DNA from: Caulobacteraceae bacterium
Lineage (GTDB): Bacteria > Pseudomonadota > Alphaproteobacteria > Caulobacterales > Caulobacteraceae
DNA: 9,068 nt
Reading direction: 5' to 3'
NCBI GenBank assembly: GCA_013815405.1
Contig: JACDGF010000060.1
Coordinates: 1 to 9,068, forward strand
The notes beneath the pieces were generated by a model. It was given only the letters and a program-made list of their open reading frames with translations. It did not search any database and was not told the origin of the DNA. Shown here piece after piece: positions 1 through 6,413 of the stretch; position 1 is the stretch's first letter; the number at the start of each line of letters is the position of its first letter. Both the position numbers and the translations under genes were made by a program.

Positions 1-381
1 GGGGCCGGCGCCCTCGCCCTCACCGCCGGACGGGCGGTCAAGGGCGCCCTGATCGCCCGGGCCCGAGAGGTCCGAACCCGCGAGCAGGCCCAGGCCCTGC
101 GCGGCCTTCGCCTCTACATCGATCGCGCCGACCTGCCCGAGCCCGAGGAAGACGCCTTCTATCTCGCCGACCTCATCGGCCTGACGGTTCAATCCCCGGC
201 GGGCGAAGCGATCGGTACGGTGAAATCGGTGAACGACTTCGGCGCCGGCGACCTGCTGGAGATCGACCCGGGCGACGGCGGCCCGACCTGGTGGGCGCCC
301 TTCACCCGAGCGGTGGTTCCGGACGTGCGGCTCGCCGAGGGCCTGATCGTGGTGGCGCGGCCCCGGGAGATCGAGGAGTAG
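1..381 (+). CDS. rimM: Ribosome maturation factor RimM (3' part, 5' end outside window)
   Basis: RimM binds ribosomal protein S19 and helps mature the 16S rRNA 3' domain of the 30S subunit in the cytoplasm. The frame is open from base 1 and gives 126 residues before a TAG stop. The visible part covers the end of the N-terminal RimM domain (GRAVKGALIARAREVRTREQ, then LRGLRLYIDRADLPE) and the whole C-terminal PRC-barrel. The barrel begins at EDAFYLADLIGLTV and continues through GTVKSVNDFGAGDLLEI to the typical WWAPFTRAVVPDV strand pair. Family members are usually about 165-190 residues, so roughly 40-60 N-terminal residues are missing from the window. In most bacteria rimM is followed by trmD; here the next thing downstream is an intergenic repeat and the convergent thrS. 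Identification is firm from the PRC-barrel motifs. Confidence 0.93.
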   Translation, partial: GAGALALTAGRAVKGALIARAREVRTREQAQALRGLRLYIDRADLPEPEEDAFYLADLIGLTVQSPAGEAIGTVKSVNDFGAGDLLEIDPGDGGPTWWAPFTRAVVPDVRLAEGLIVVARPREIEE

Positions 382-383
382 AG

Positions 384-521
384 TCCTCCCTCCCCATCAT
401 GGGGAGGGTCGGCCGAAGGCCGGGGTGGGGCTGTCGAGATCATCCCCACCCTCGCGGATTTCCCCACTGCCCCACCCTGGCGGCTTCGCCGCCTGTCCCT
501 CCCCATGAAGGGGAGGGAGGA
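384..521. repeat. Structured intergenic palindromic repeat, copy 1
   Basis: This element fills most of the gap between the convergent rimM and thrS. Its ends are 25-nt inverted repeats (384-408 and 497-521) that match except at one position. Each end is itself a hairpin: CCCTCCCC, a 5-nt loop, then GGGGAGGG (388-408 and 497-517). Inside come a small hairpin CGGCC-GAA-GGCCG (410-422), a long-range stem pairing 420-431 with 469-480 (one G-T pair), and another hairpin GGCGGC-TTC-GCCGCC (479-493). The whole can fold as an outer stem closing a multi-way junction, or as a row of local hairpins. A second copy with the same architecture lies at 6414-6549. No T-tract follows the hairpins, so classical terminator function is not shown, though the position between convergent genes would suit a transcription barrier. 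It looks like a REP/BIME-type non-autonomous element; no transposase is nearby. Confidence 0.88.
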
Positions 522-536
522 AGGGCGCCAACGCCC

Positions 537-2456
537 TCACCGCAGATCCGGCGGGGTCGCCTCCGCGGCGAGTTGGAGGACCGCCTCTTCGAGGGTGAGC
601 ACCTCCTGAGCCCCCGAACCCAGGCGGCGCAGGGCGAGCTTGCCTTCCTCGGCTTCGCGGCGGCCGGCCACGGCGATGACCGGGACCTTGGTCAGGGAGT
701 GTTCGCGGACCTTGTAGCCGACCTTTTCGTTGCGAAGGTCGGTCTCCACCCGCAGGCCCGCGCGCCGCAAGGCGCCGGCGGCGGCGGCGGCATAGCCGTC
801 GGCGTCGGCGGTGATCGTCGCCACCACCACCTGGACGGGCGCCAGCCACAGGGGAAAGGCGCCGGCGACGTGTTCGATCAGCACCCCGATGAACCGTTCG
901 AGCGAGCCCAGGATCGCCCGGTGCAGCATCACCGGCCGGTGCTTGGCGCCGTCCTCGCCGACATAGGCCGCGCCCAGCCGCTCGGGGAGCACATAGTCGA
1001 GCTGGAGGGTGCCGCACTGCCAGGTGCGGCCGATGGCGTCGCGCAGGTGGAATTCCAGCTTGGGGCCATAGAAGGCGCCCTCGCCCGGAACCCGTTCGAC
1101 CTCCACCCCGGCGGCGCGCGCGGCGCGTTCCAGGGTGTCCTCGGCGATCGTCCACTCATCGTCCGTGCCGAACCTCTGGTCGGGGCGCAGGGCGAGTTTC
1201 ACCGCCTGGAGTTCGACCTCCAGGTCGGCGTAGGTCAGGCGCAAAAGATCGATGAAGGCTTTGGACTCCGCCTCGATCTGCTCTTCGGCGCAGAAGATGT
1301 GGCCATCGTCCTGGGCCATGCCGCGCACCCGCACCACGCCCAGCAGAGAGCCAGAGCTCTCGTTGCGGTGGAGGCTGTCGAACTCGGCCATGCGGATCGG
1401 CAGCTCGCGGTAGGATCTTTGGCCATGGTTGAAGATCTGCACATGGCCGGGGCAGTTCATCGGCTTGAGAGCCAGGACCTCGCCGCCCTTCATCTCGCAG
1501 GTGAACATCTCGTCGTGAAACTTCTGCCAGTGGCCGGAGCGTTCCCACAGGGATCGATCCAGCAGCTGGGGCGTCTTGACCTCGACATAGCCCTCCGCCT
1601 CCAATCGGCGTCGGATATAGTTCCGCAGGGTTCGGTAAAGGGTCCAGCCCTTGGCATGCCAGAAGATCATGCCCCGGCCTTCTTCCTGGATGTGGAAAAG
1701 GTCCATGGCCGCGCCGATCCGCCGGTGGTCGCGCTTCTCGGCCTCCTCGACCCGCGTGAGGTAGGTCGCCAGATCGGCGTCCGACGCCCAGGCCGTGCCG
1801 TAGATGCGCTGGAGCTGGGCGTTCGCCTGGTCCCCGCGCCAATAGGCGCCGGCCAGCTTGGTGAGCTTGAACGCCTTGCCGACGTGGCGCGTGGAGGGCA
1901 GGTGCGGGCCCCGGCACAGATCCTTCCACGATCCCTGGCGATAGACGCTGATCGGCTCGCCGCCGGGAATGTCGCGGATGATTTGCGCCTTGTAGGCCTC
2001 GCCGATGCCCTCGAAGTGGGCGATGGCTTCGTCCCGGTCCCACACCTCGCGGGCGATCGGTTCGTCGCGGTCGACGATCTGGCGCATGCGCGCCTCGATC
2101 ACCGGCAAATCCTCCAGGGAAAAGGGCTCGTCGCGGGCGAAGTCGTAGTAGAAGCCGTCCTCGACATTGGGGCCGATGGTCACCTGGGTCCCGGGGAACA
2201 GCTCCTGGACCGCCTCGGCCAGGACGTGGGCCGTGTCGTGGCGGATCACATCCAGGGCCTCGGGGCTCTCGCGGGTGACGATCTCGATCGCCCCGCCCGT
2301 CTCCAGCGGGCGCGCCAGATCCATGAGGGCGCCGTCGAGCTTCACCAGCAGGGCCTTCTTCTCCAGGGATCTGGAGATCGACGCGGCGACCTCGCGGCCC
2401 GTGACTCCGTTTTCGAATGGACGGACCTCGCCGTCGGGGAACTTCAGATCGATCAT
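537..2456 (-). CDS. thrS: Threonyl-tRNA synthetase (ThrRS)
   Basis: Charges tRNA-Thr with threonine using ATP, in the cytoplasm; the N-terminal half edits mischarged Ser-tRNA-Thr. The 639 residues are a full-length bacterial ThrRS. Domains in order: TGS domain (about 1-62, [20 protein letters not shown]); editing/SAD domain (about 65-225) with the H73-x3-H77 motif and C181/H185 in KDLCRGPH; class II catalytic core (about 245-535); anticodon-binding domain (about 538-639, [12 protein letters not shown]). The expected zinc ligands are C335 (MNCPGH), H386 (QDDGH) and H512 ([13 protein letters not shown]). Motif 2 contains R364 (HRNESSG) and motif 3 contains R521. Around motif 2 it reads [19 protein letters not shown], which departs from the common SGALHG..RVR.F.QDDAH pattern while keeping key residues. 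It is the last gene of the six-gene minus-strand cluster, 14 bp after yidD. The start at 2456 fits the TGS domain; no strong Shine-Dalgarno precedes it, suggesting translational coupling. Confidence 0.98.
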   Translation of the reverse strand: MIDLKFPDGEVRPFENGVTGREVAASISRSLEKKALLVKLDGALMDLARPLETGGAIEIVTRESPEALDVIRHDTAHVLAEAVQELFPGTQVTIGPNVEDGFYYDFARDEPFSLEDLPVIEARMRQIVDRDEPIAREVWDRDEAIAHFEGIGEAYKAQIIRDIPGGEPISVYRQGSWKDLCRGPHLPSTRHVGKAFKLTKLAGAYWRGDQANAQLQRIYGTAWASDADLATYLTRVEEAEKRDHRRIGAAMDLFHIQEEGRGMIFWHAKGWTLYRTLRNYIRRRLEAEGYVEVKTPQLLDRSLWERSGHWQKFHDEMFTCEMKGGEVLALKPMNCPGHVQIFNHGQRSYRELPIRMAEFDSLHRNESSGSLLGVVRVRGMAQDDGHIFCAEEQIEAESKAFIDLLRLTYADLEVELQAVKLALRPDQRFGTDDEWTIAEDTLERAARAAGVEVERVPGEGAFYGPKLEFHLRDAIGRTWQCGTLQLDYVLPERLGAAYVGEDGAKHRPVMLHRAILGSLERFIGVLIEHVAGAFPLWLAPVQVVVATITADADGYAAAAAGALRRAGLRVETDLRNEKVGYKVREHSLTKVPVIAVAGRREAEEGKLALRRLGSGAQEVLTLEEAVLQLAAEATPPDLR

Positions 2457-2470
2457 CTCTCTTTACGCTT

Positions 2471-2707
2471 TCAGCGCCGTTCGGCGCGGGGCGGGACCGG
2501 GTCGTACCCCGAGTCGCCGAAGGGGTGGCATCGGCACAGGCGCCAGGCGGCCAGGGCGCCGCCGCGCAGCGGCCCGTGTAGGATCAGGGCCCGGGCCGCA
2601 TAGTCCGAACAGGTCGGCAGGAAACGGCATCGGCGCCCGATCCACGGCGAAAGCGCCGTCTTGTAGGCCAGGTGGGCCCAGCCGACGGCGCGCGGATAGA
2701 GGTTCAT
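2471..2707 (-). CDS. yidD: YidD, membrane protein insertion efficiency factor
   Basis: YidD is a small protein at the inner face of the cytoplasmic membrane that improves YidC-dependent membrane protein insertion. The 78 residues carry the full family signature: an amphipathic N-terminal stretch ([15 protein letters not shown], about 10-24), the cysteine motif [11 protein letters not shown] (C27 and C33), a hydrophobic middle, and the C-terminal [14 protein letters not shown] motif. The length is normal for the family. In many bacteria yidD sits in the rpmH-rnpA-yidC cluster; here it lies 14 bp before thrS and 33 bp after the Fe-S scaffold gene, so it is probably expressed with them. No clear ribosome binding site precedes the ATG at 2707, as for several genes in this cluster. 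Confidence 0.96.
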   Translation of the reverse strand: MNLYPRAVGWAHLAYKTALSPWIGRRCRFLPTCSDYAARALILHGPLRGGALAAWRLCRCHPFGDSGYDPVPPRAERR

Positions 2708-2740
2708 GCCGGCGCGGCTATCGGGCGAGAGGTTCGCCGA

Positions 2741-3202
2741 TCAGGCCGCGCCGGCGCGGCGAGTTCGCGCGGGCTTCGACGCCAGGGCGCGCCGGCAGGC
2801 CTCCGCCGTCGCCTCGAACGCGAGAAGGCTGGAGGCGTGGCGCGGCGGATAGTCCTTGACCGGTTGCAGCATCGAAAGGCCCGAAAAACGTCCCGTGGGC
2901 GGCGCTCCGCCCGACTTGAGCATAGCACGAAAGGCCTCCAAGGCCATTTCGATTTCGGCGACGTCGGCGCCGATCACGCCGGCGCCCAGCACCGCCGCGG
3001 CGGCCTGGCCCAGGGCGCAGGCCTTCACCTCCTGGGCGAAGTCGGCCACCTTGGTCCCGTCCATCACCACGTACGCCACGATCCGGCTGCCGCACAGCCG
3101 GGCGACCTTCTCGGCCGAACCGTCCGGCGCGGCCAAGCGCCCGGCGCGGGGCAGGTTGGCCGCGAGGCTCAGGATCTGGCCCGAATAGAGGTCGTCGATC
3201 AT
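2741..3202 (-). CDS. IscU/NifU-like iron-sulfur cluster assembly scaffold protein
   Basis: A 153-residue protein of the IscU/SufU/NifU-N family, which holds nascent Fe-S clusters for transfer to apoproteins. It shows MIDDLYSGQILSLAANLP at the start, the first conserved cysteine at C37 (RLCGSRI) and the second at C62 (VKACALGQAAAAVL). In IscU the third position is a cysteine preceded by His in a HCSxLA context. Here it reads RHASSLLAFEA: the His (H122) is present but the third Cys is Ala (A123). This divergent type is, as I recall, the usual form annotated as a scaffold protein in alphaproteobacteria; whether it assembles clusters, transfers sulfur or has another role cannot be told from sequence. 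The Arg/Ala-rich C-terminus (ASKPARTRRAGAA) is probably disordered. It starts 6 bp after the stop of the SRPBCC gene and is followed by yidD. No strong ribosome binding site is seen. Confidence 0.9.
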   Translation of the reverse strand: MIDDLYSGQILSLAANLPRAGRLAAPDGSAEKVARLCGSRIVAYVVMDGTKVADFAQEVKACALGQAAAAVLGAGVIGADVAEIEMALEAFRAMLKSGGAPPTGRFSGLSMLQPVKDYPPRHASSLLAFEATAEACRRALASKPARTRRAGAA

Positions 3203-3208
3203 CGTCGT

Positions 3209-3670
3209 TTAGGTAGGCGCCCCTGCTCCCTCCCGCCACCTCGCCTCGGCCCTTGCCTTGACCGCTTCGCCCATGGCGGCGAAGCCGGCGCGGAGGGGGC
3301 CTCGCACACGGCGGGCGACGGTAGGGCCGAGGAGGCCTTCGAACATTTCGCCGTTGGAGAAGATGCAGCCGGTTTCGGCGAGCTGTTCGATCTCCATGTA
3401 GCGGGTGGATTTGATCAGGCCGCCCAGCATCGAAAGCCGCCACAGGAGCTGCTCGTTAGGAATCCAGTCGACCACCACCGGTCGGATGGCTTGCGGCGCC
3501 CTTCCGGGCAAGGCCACGGTCAGGCTCAGCGGCGCACCGATCCGCATCACGCCTTCCGCCTTTGGATAGAGGGGATTCCACTCGGCCCAGGCGCCGATGT
3601 CGGCGATGAGGGCCCAGATCGCCTCGGGCGGAGCCTGGATGCCCAGGCGATGCTCGATCTTGACCCGCAT
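3209..3670 (-). CDS. SRPBCC (START-like/Bet v1 fold) domain protein
   Basis: A 153-residue soluble protein with the SRPBCC helix-grip pattern. The N-terminal strand and first helix read IEHRLGIQAPPEAIWALIADIGAWAEWNPLYP (residues about 5-36), with the family-typical A..IW..I.D...W.EWNP layout. Beta strands follow (LSLTVALPG, IRPVVVDWIPNEQLLWRL, KSTRYMEIEQL), then a long C-terminal helix (about 125-147) that would close the cavity. Such proteins bind hydrophobic or polyketide-like ligands or act in lipid handling, but no ligand can be inferred here. Its ATG overlaps the cysS stop by one base (TGATG), so it is very likely translated by coupling to cysS. The function is unknown; only the fold is supported. 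Confidence 0.87.
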   Translation of the reverse strand: MRVKIEHRLGIQAPPEAIWALIADIGAWAEWNPLYPKAEGVMRIGAPLSLTVALPGRAPQAIRPVVVDWIPNEQLLWRLSMLGGLIKSTRYMEIEQLAETGCIFSNGEMFEGLLGPTVARRVRGPLRAGFAAMGEAVKARAEARWREGAGAPT

Positions 3671-5052
3671 CAGGCCCGCACCCTCAGTTTCCAGGTCGCG
3701 CCCGCCGCCCCGTCCATGACTTCGACGTCGAGGGCCGCCAGCTCGGCGCGGATGGCGTCGGCGCGCGCGAAATCCTTGGCCGCGCGGGCGGACGCGCGCT
3801 CGGCGATCAATTGCTCGACCCGCCAGGCGAGGGCCACGCCCGCGTCACCATGGAACCAGGCCTCCGGATCGGCCTGGAGAAATCCCGTCAGCGCGCCGCA
3901 GGCCAGGAGCTGGCCCTTGGCCAGCGCCCGCTCGGCCGGCGCCCCGGTCTCCATGCGCCTGGCCAGGGCGAAGAGTTCGGCGTTGGCCCTGGGAGTGTTC
4001 AAATCGTCCAGCAGGGCGTCCAGGAACGCGGGCGAGGGCTCGCCGGCCGGGGCGGGCGCGTCGCCCGCCCGCCCCAGCGCGCCGTAGAGGGTGTCGAGGG
4101 CGGCCTTGGCCTTGGCGACCGTATCGTCCGTCCAGGCCAGGGGCTGGCGGTAGTGCGAGGCAAACAGCGCCCAGCGCAGGGCTTCGGCCGGCGCGGTCTT
4201 CAGCAGGTCGTGGACCAGAAGCACATTGCCCAGGCTCTTGGACATCTTGCGGGCGCCCATGTTCAGGAAGCCGTTGTGCATCCAATAGTTGGCGTAGGCG
4301 CGCGGATGATCGGCGCACATCCCCTGGGCCATCTCGTTCTCGTGGTGGGGGAAGATGAGGTCATTGCCACCGCCGTGGATGTCGATGGGCAGGCCCAGGG
4401 TCTCCTCGATCATCGCCGAGCATTCGATGTGCCAGCCGGGGCGCCCCGGGCCGAACGGGCTTCGCCACACCGGCTCTCCCGCCTTGGACGGCTTCCACAG
4501 CACGAAGTCGGCGGGATGGCGCTTGTAGGGGGCGACCTCCACCCGCGCGCCGGCGATCATCTCGTCCAGGGAGCGGCCGGAGAGCTTGCCGTAGTCGCTA
4601 TAGGCCTCCGTGTCGAACAGGACATGGCCGTCCGCGGCATAGGCGGCGTCGTTCTCCACCAGGCGCCCGATCATGGCGACGATGGCGTCCATCGTCCGGG
4701 TCGCGCGCGGCTCGAAGGTCGGCACCAGGGCGCCCAGGGCCGCCATGTCGGCGTGGTAGGCGTCAAGGTAGCGGCCGGTGATGGCCCCGATCGGAACCCC
4801 TTCCTGGGCGGCCTTGAGATTGATCTTGTCGTCCACGTCGGTGACGTTGGCGGCGTAGAGGACATGGCCCTCGCCGTAGAGCCGGCGCAGCAGGCGGAAC
4901 AGCAGGTCGAACACCACCACCGGGCGGGCGTTGCCGATGTGGGCGTAGTTGTAGACCGTCGGCCCGCAGACATAGACCGTCACCCGCGCCGGATCGTTCG
5001 GCACGAACGGGCGCTTGGCCCGCGTGAGGGTGTCGTAGAGGCTGAGGGTCAT
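3670..5052 (-). CDS. cysS: Cysteinyl-tRNA synthetase (CysRS)
   Basis: Charges tRNA-Cys with cysteine in an ATP-dependent, zinc-dependent class I reaction in the cytoplasm. The 460 residues match the normal bacterial length. The Rossmann catalytic domain contains the HIGN signature (H38-N41, in NYAHIGNARPVVVFD) and the KMSKS loop (K269-S273). All four expected zinc ligands are visible: C29 (VCGPTVYN), C211 (GWHIECSAM), H236 and E240 (PHHENEMAQ). A DALR-type helical domain follows (about 325-455), ending ADAIRAELAALDVEVMDG. The start at 5052 overlaps the stop of the DUF817 gene by four bases (ATGA), and the stop overlaps the SRPBCC start by one base, so it sits in the middle of a tightly coupled operon. 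No Shine-Dalgarno is evident, consistent with coupling. Confidence 0.98.
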   Translation of the reverse strand: MTLSLYDTLTRAKRPFVPNDPARVTVYVCGPTVYNYAHIGNARPVVVFDLLFRLLRRLYGEGHVLYAANVTDVDDKINLKAAQEGVPIGAITGRYLDAYHADMAALGALVPTFEPRATRTMDAIVAMIGRLVENDAAYAADGHVLFDTEAYSDYGKLSGRSLDEMIAGARVEVAPYKRHPADFVLWKPSKAGEPVWRSPFGPGRPGWHIECSAMIEETLGLPIDIHGGGNDLIFPHHENEMAQGMCADHPRAYANYWMHNGFLNMGARKMSKSLGNVLLVHDLLKTAPAEALRWALFASHYRQPLAWTDDTVAKAKAALDTLYGALGRAGDAPAPAGEPSPAFLDALLDDLNTPRANAELFALARRMETGAPAERALAKGQLLACGALTGFLQADPEAWFHGDAGVALAWRVEQLIAERASARAAKDFARADAIRAELAALDVEVMDGAAGATWKLRVRA

Positions 5053-6005
5053 CGGGAAGGGGACGCTTTGGGGTGATCCATGTCGGGCGAACGGAGGCCG
5101 GTCCTAATACAAGCCGCGCGGTTCGGGCGCCATCCGGCCCCGGGGGATCTTCCGACGATCCGGCGCCGGGCGGGGCGGTGGACCAGGGTCACCAGGACGA
5201 AGCTGAGGATGATCAGGAGATACCAGGCGCCGATCTTGCCGGCCGGCACCGGCGCCCAGCCGCCTCTTTGGCTGGGATAGACCCAGGCCCCGGCGAAGGT
5301 GCCCAGGTTCTCCGCGATCCAGATGAACACGGCCACCAGGCCCACGCCCAGCAGGACCGGCATGCGTCGGGCCTTCAGGTCGGGGGTGAACTGGAACCAG
5401 GTCCGGCCGAAGACCAGGGCGGAGAAGGCGAACAGCCCCAGGCGGATGTCGGGCAGGTAGTGATGGGTGAAGAAGTTGGCGTAGCTCGCCACCGCCAACG
5501 CCCACGGCGCCCAGAGCGGGGGATAGTGTTCGAAGCGGATGTCGAACAGGCGGATGGTCCGGGCGATGTAGCTGCCGATGCTGGCGTACATGAATCCGGA
5601 AAAAAGCGGCACGCCGCCGATCCGAAGGACGCTGGGTTCGGGGTAGATCCACGAGCCGTGGGCGGTCTTGAACAGCTCCATGATCGTCCCGACGACGTGG
5701 AACACCAGGATCACCAGGGCCTCGTCCCAATGTTCGAGCCGGGTGGCGAGCAGCAGGGCCTGGATCAGGACCGCGGCGACGACCAGGAAATCATAGCGGG
5801 CGATGGGCGCGTGCGCGGGCCAGATCAGACGGGCGCCGAGGATCAGCGCCAGCATGCTGGCGCCGAACAGGCAGGCCCAGGCCTGTTTGAGGCCGAACAG
5901 CAGGAACTCATAGGCAAGGGTTCGCCCCCTCCGCCCCGCCGCCCAGGGCCGCGCCCGCGCGTCCAGCGCCGCGACCCTGCCCTTGATCCAATCCCTCAAG
6001 CTCAT
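5049..6005 (-). CDS. DUF817 family integral membrane protein (YoaT-like)
   Basis: A 318-residue predicted multi-span inner-membrane protein recognised by the DUF817 signature: FHVVGTIMELFKTAHGSWIY, then PEPSVLRIGGVPLFSGFMY and ASIGSYIARTIRLFDIRF (residues about 102-158). Hydrophobic segments lie near residues 33-62, 72-88, 96-112, 131-148, 164-178, 188-203, 214-232 and 258-275, giving roughly seven or eight spans. The family has no established biochemical role. The His- and aromatic-rich stretch FFTHHYLPD (178-186) and the paired SWIYPEP / AWVYPSQ motifs are its most striking conserved-looking polar elements. The C-terminal 40 residues are polar and probably cytoplasmic. I chose the ATG at 6005 because a G-rich AGGGGGG lies just upstream and the family-like sequence begins there; an ATG at 6041 would add 12 residues. 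It heads the minus-strand operon and overlaps cysS by four bases. Confidence 0.9.
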   Translation of the reverse strand: MSLRDWIKGRVAALDARARPWAAGRRGRTLAYEFLLFGLKQAWACLFGASMLALILGARLIWPAHAPIARYDFLVVAAVLIQALLLATRLEHWDEALVILVFHVVGTIMELFKTAHGSWIYPEPSVLRIGGVPLFSGFMYASIGSYIARTIRLFDIRFEHYPPLWAPWALAVASYANFFTHHYLPDIRLGLFAFSALVFGRTWFQFTPDLKARRMPVLLGVGLVAVFIWIAENLGTFAGAWVYPSQRGGWAPVPAGKIGAWYLLIILSFVLVTLVHRPARRRIVGRSPGAGWRPNRAACIRTGLRSPDMDHPKASPSR

Positions 6006-6010
6006 CGGCC

Positions 6011-6015
6011 CCCCT
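6011..6015 (-). promoter_or_regulatory. Probable ribosome binding site of the DUF817 gene
   Basis: On the minus strand an AGGGGGG run ends a few bases before the ATG at 6005. It is G-rich and its spacing is short, so it is a weak Shine-Dalgarno candidate, but it supports this start over the upstream ATGs. Confidence 0.45.
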
Positions 6016-6029
6016 AGCGCGTGACCGGT

Positions 6030-6048
6030 CAGGGGCGCCATACCCCTG
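6030..6048. promoter_or_regulatory. Inverted repeat in the divergent control region (possible operator)
   Basis: CAGGGG (6030-6035) and CCCCTG (6043-6048) form a perfect 6-bp dyad with a 7-base spacer, next to the 8-bp palindrome GACCGGTC (6023-6030). It lies in the 82-bp gap between the divergent DUF817-cysS operon and the ferritin-like gene, where a regulator of both would bind. I see no convincing -35/-10 pair in this gap, and in GC-rich DNA short dyads arise by chance, so an operator is only a possibility. Confidence 0.3.
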
Positions 6049-6072
6049 TCGCGCGGGCTCGGCGCGAACCTC

Positions 6073-6078
6073 GAGGAG
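6073..6078 (+). promoter_or_regulatory. Ribosome binding site of the ferritin-like gene
   Basis: GAGGAG, a strong Shine-Dalgarno sequence, lies 9 bases before the ATG at 6088 and fixes that start. Confidence 0.75.
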
Positions 6079-6087
6079 TCTTGAATC

Positions 6088-6399
6088 ATGTCCAGCGAAG
6101 GCCTGCACGTTCCGCGCGAACGCCTGCGCCGCGAAACCCTCAATCTGCACTACGCCATCAGCTCGCTGATCGAGGAGCTGGAGGCGGTCGACTGGTACCG
6201 CCAGCGCGCCGACGACTGCGACGATCCGGCGCTCAAGGCCATCCTGCTGCACAACGCCCGCGAGGAGATCGAACACGGCTCCATGGCGCTCGAATGGATC
6301 CGCCGCAACGACAGGGAGTTCGACGAGCAGCTGCGGGAATACCTGTTCACCGAAGGCTCGATCACGGGCCGGGAGGCAGCGGCGGAGAAGGAGGGGTAG
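6088..6399 (+). CDS. Encapsulated-ferritin-like (EncFtn family) protein, no adjacent encapsulin
   Basis: A 103-residue, mostly helical ferritin-like protein. Family members form decameric rings that oxidise Fe(II) at sites between subunits; classical members are cargo of an encapsulin nanocompartment. The family core is clear: HYAISSLIEELEAVDWYRQR (21-40), then LKAILLHNAREEIEHGSMAL (49-68), EWIRRNDREFDEQLREYLF (69-87) and TEGSIT. By alignment from memory to the Rhodospirillum rubrum protein, the ferroxidase ligands correspond to E30, E60 and H63, with nearby W36 and Y37, all present. The C-terminus ends TGREAAAEKEG, with no LTVGSLR-like encapsulin-loading peptide. The neighbours are a divergent DUF817 gene and, 14 bp after the stop, a structured repeat; no encapsulin gene is in the window. 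The start is set by GAGGAG 9 bases upstream. A cytoplasmic, free-standing ferroxidase or iron-binding role is plausible but unproven. Confidence 0.85.
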   Translation: MSSEGLHVPRERLRRETLNLHYAISSLIEELEAVDWYRQRADDCDDPALKAILLHNAREEIEHGSMALEWIRRNDREFDEQLREYLFTEGSITGREAAAEKEG

Positions 6400-6413
6400 G
6401 TGGCGGGGGAAAC

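Noticed and set aside
384..521. Repeat copies as a CRISPR array, tRNA-like gene or intrinsic terminator
   Set aside because: There are only two copies, about 6 kb apart, with no spacers. There is no acceptor stem or anticodon-loop consensus despite the multi-way fold, and no T-tract after any hairpin.
501..600. ATG in the right arm of repeat copy 1 (505) as a gene start, by analogy with copy 2
   Set aside because: The frame runs antisense into the 3' end of thrS and encodes nothing recognisable.
291..2603. Long plus-strand open frame of 770 codons opposite thrS
   Set aside because: It is antisense to a full-length, motif-complete ThrRS and also crosses the repeat and yidD. Its sequence is low-complexity Gly/Ala/Arg/His-rich, as expected for reversed GC-rich coding DNA.
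3811..5076. Long plus-strand open frame of 421 codons opposite cysS, and similar ones at 2672-4087 and 5073-6017
   Set aside because: Each lies antisense to a recognised gene, shows no family motif and has the composition of a shadow frame.
6006..6143. Upstream starts (6143 or 6041) for the DUF817 gene
   Set aside because: They would run through the divergent control region, and 6143 runs into the ferritin-like gene. The added residues are Arg-rich and unlike the family; the ATG at 6005 fits better, though 6041 is not fully excluded.
6400..6413. Programmed frameshift or read-through restoring an encapsulin-targeting tail on the ferritin-like protein
   Set aside because: Translation past the TAG gives VAGETLP and then repeat-encoded residues, with no loading-peptide-like motif; no slippery sequence is seen.
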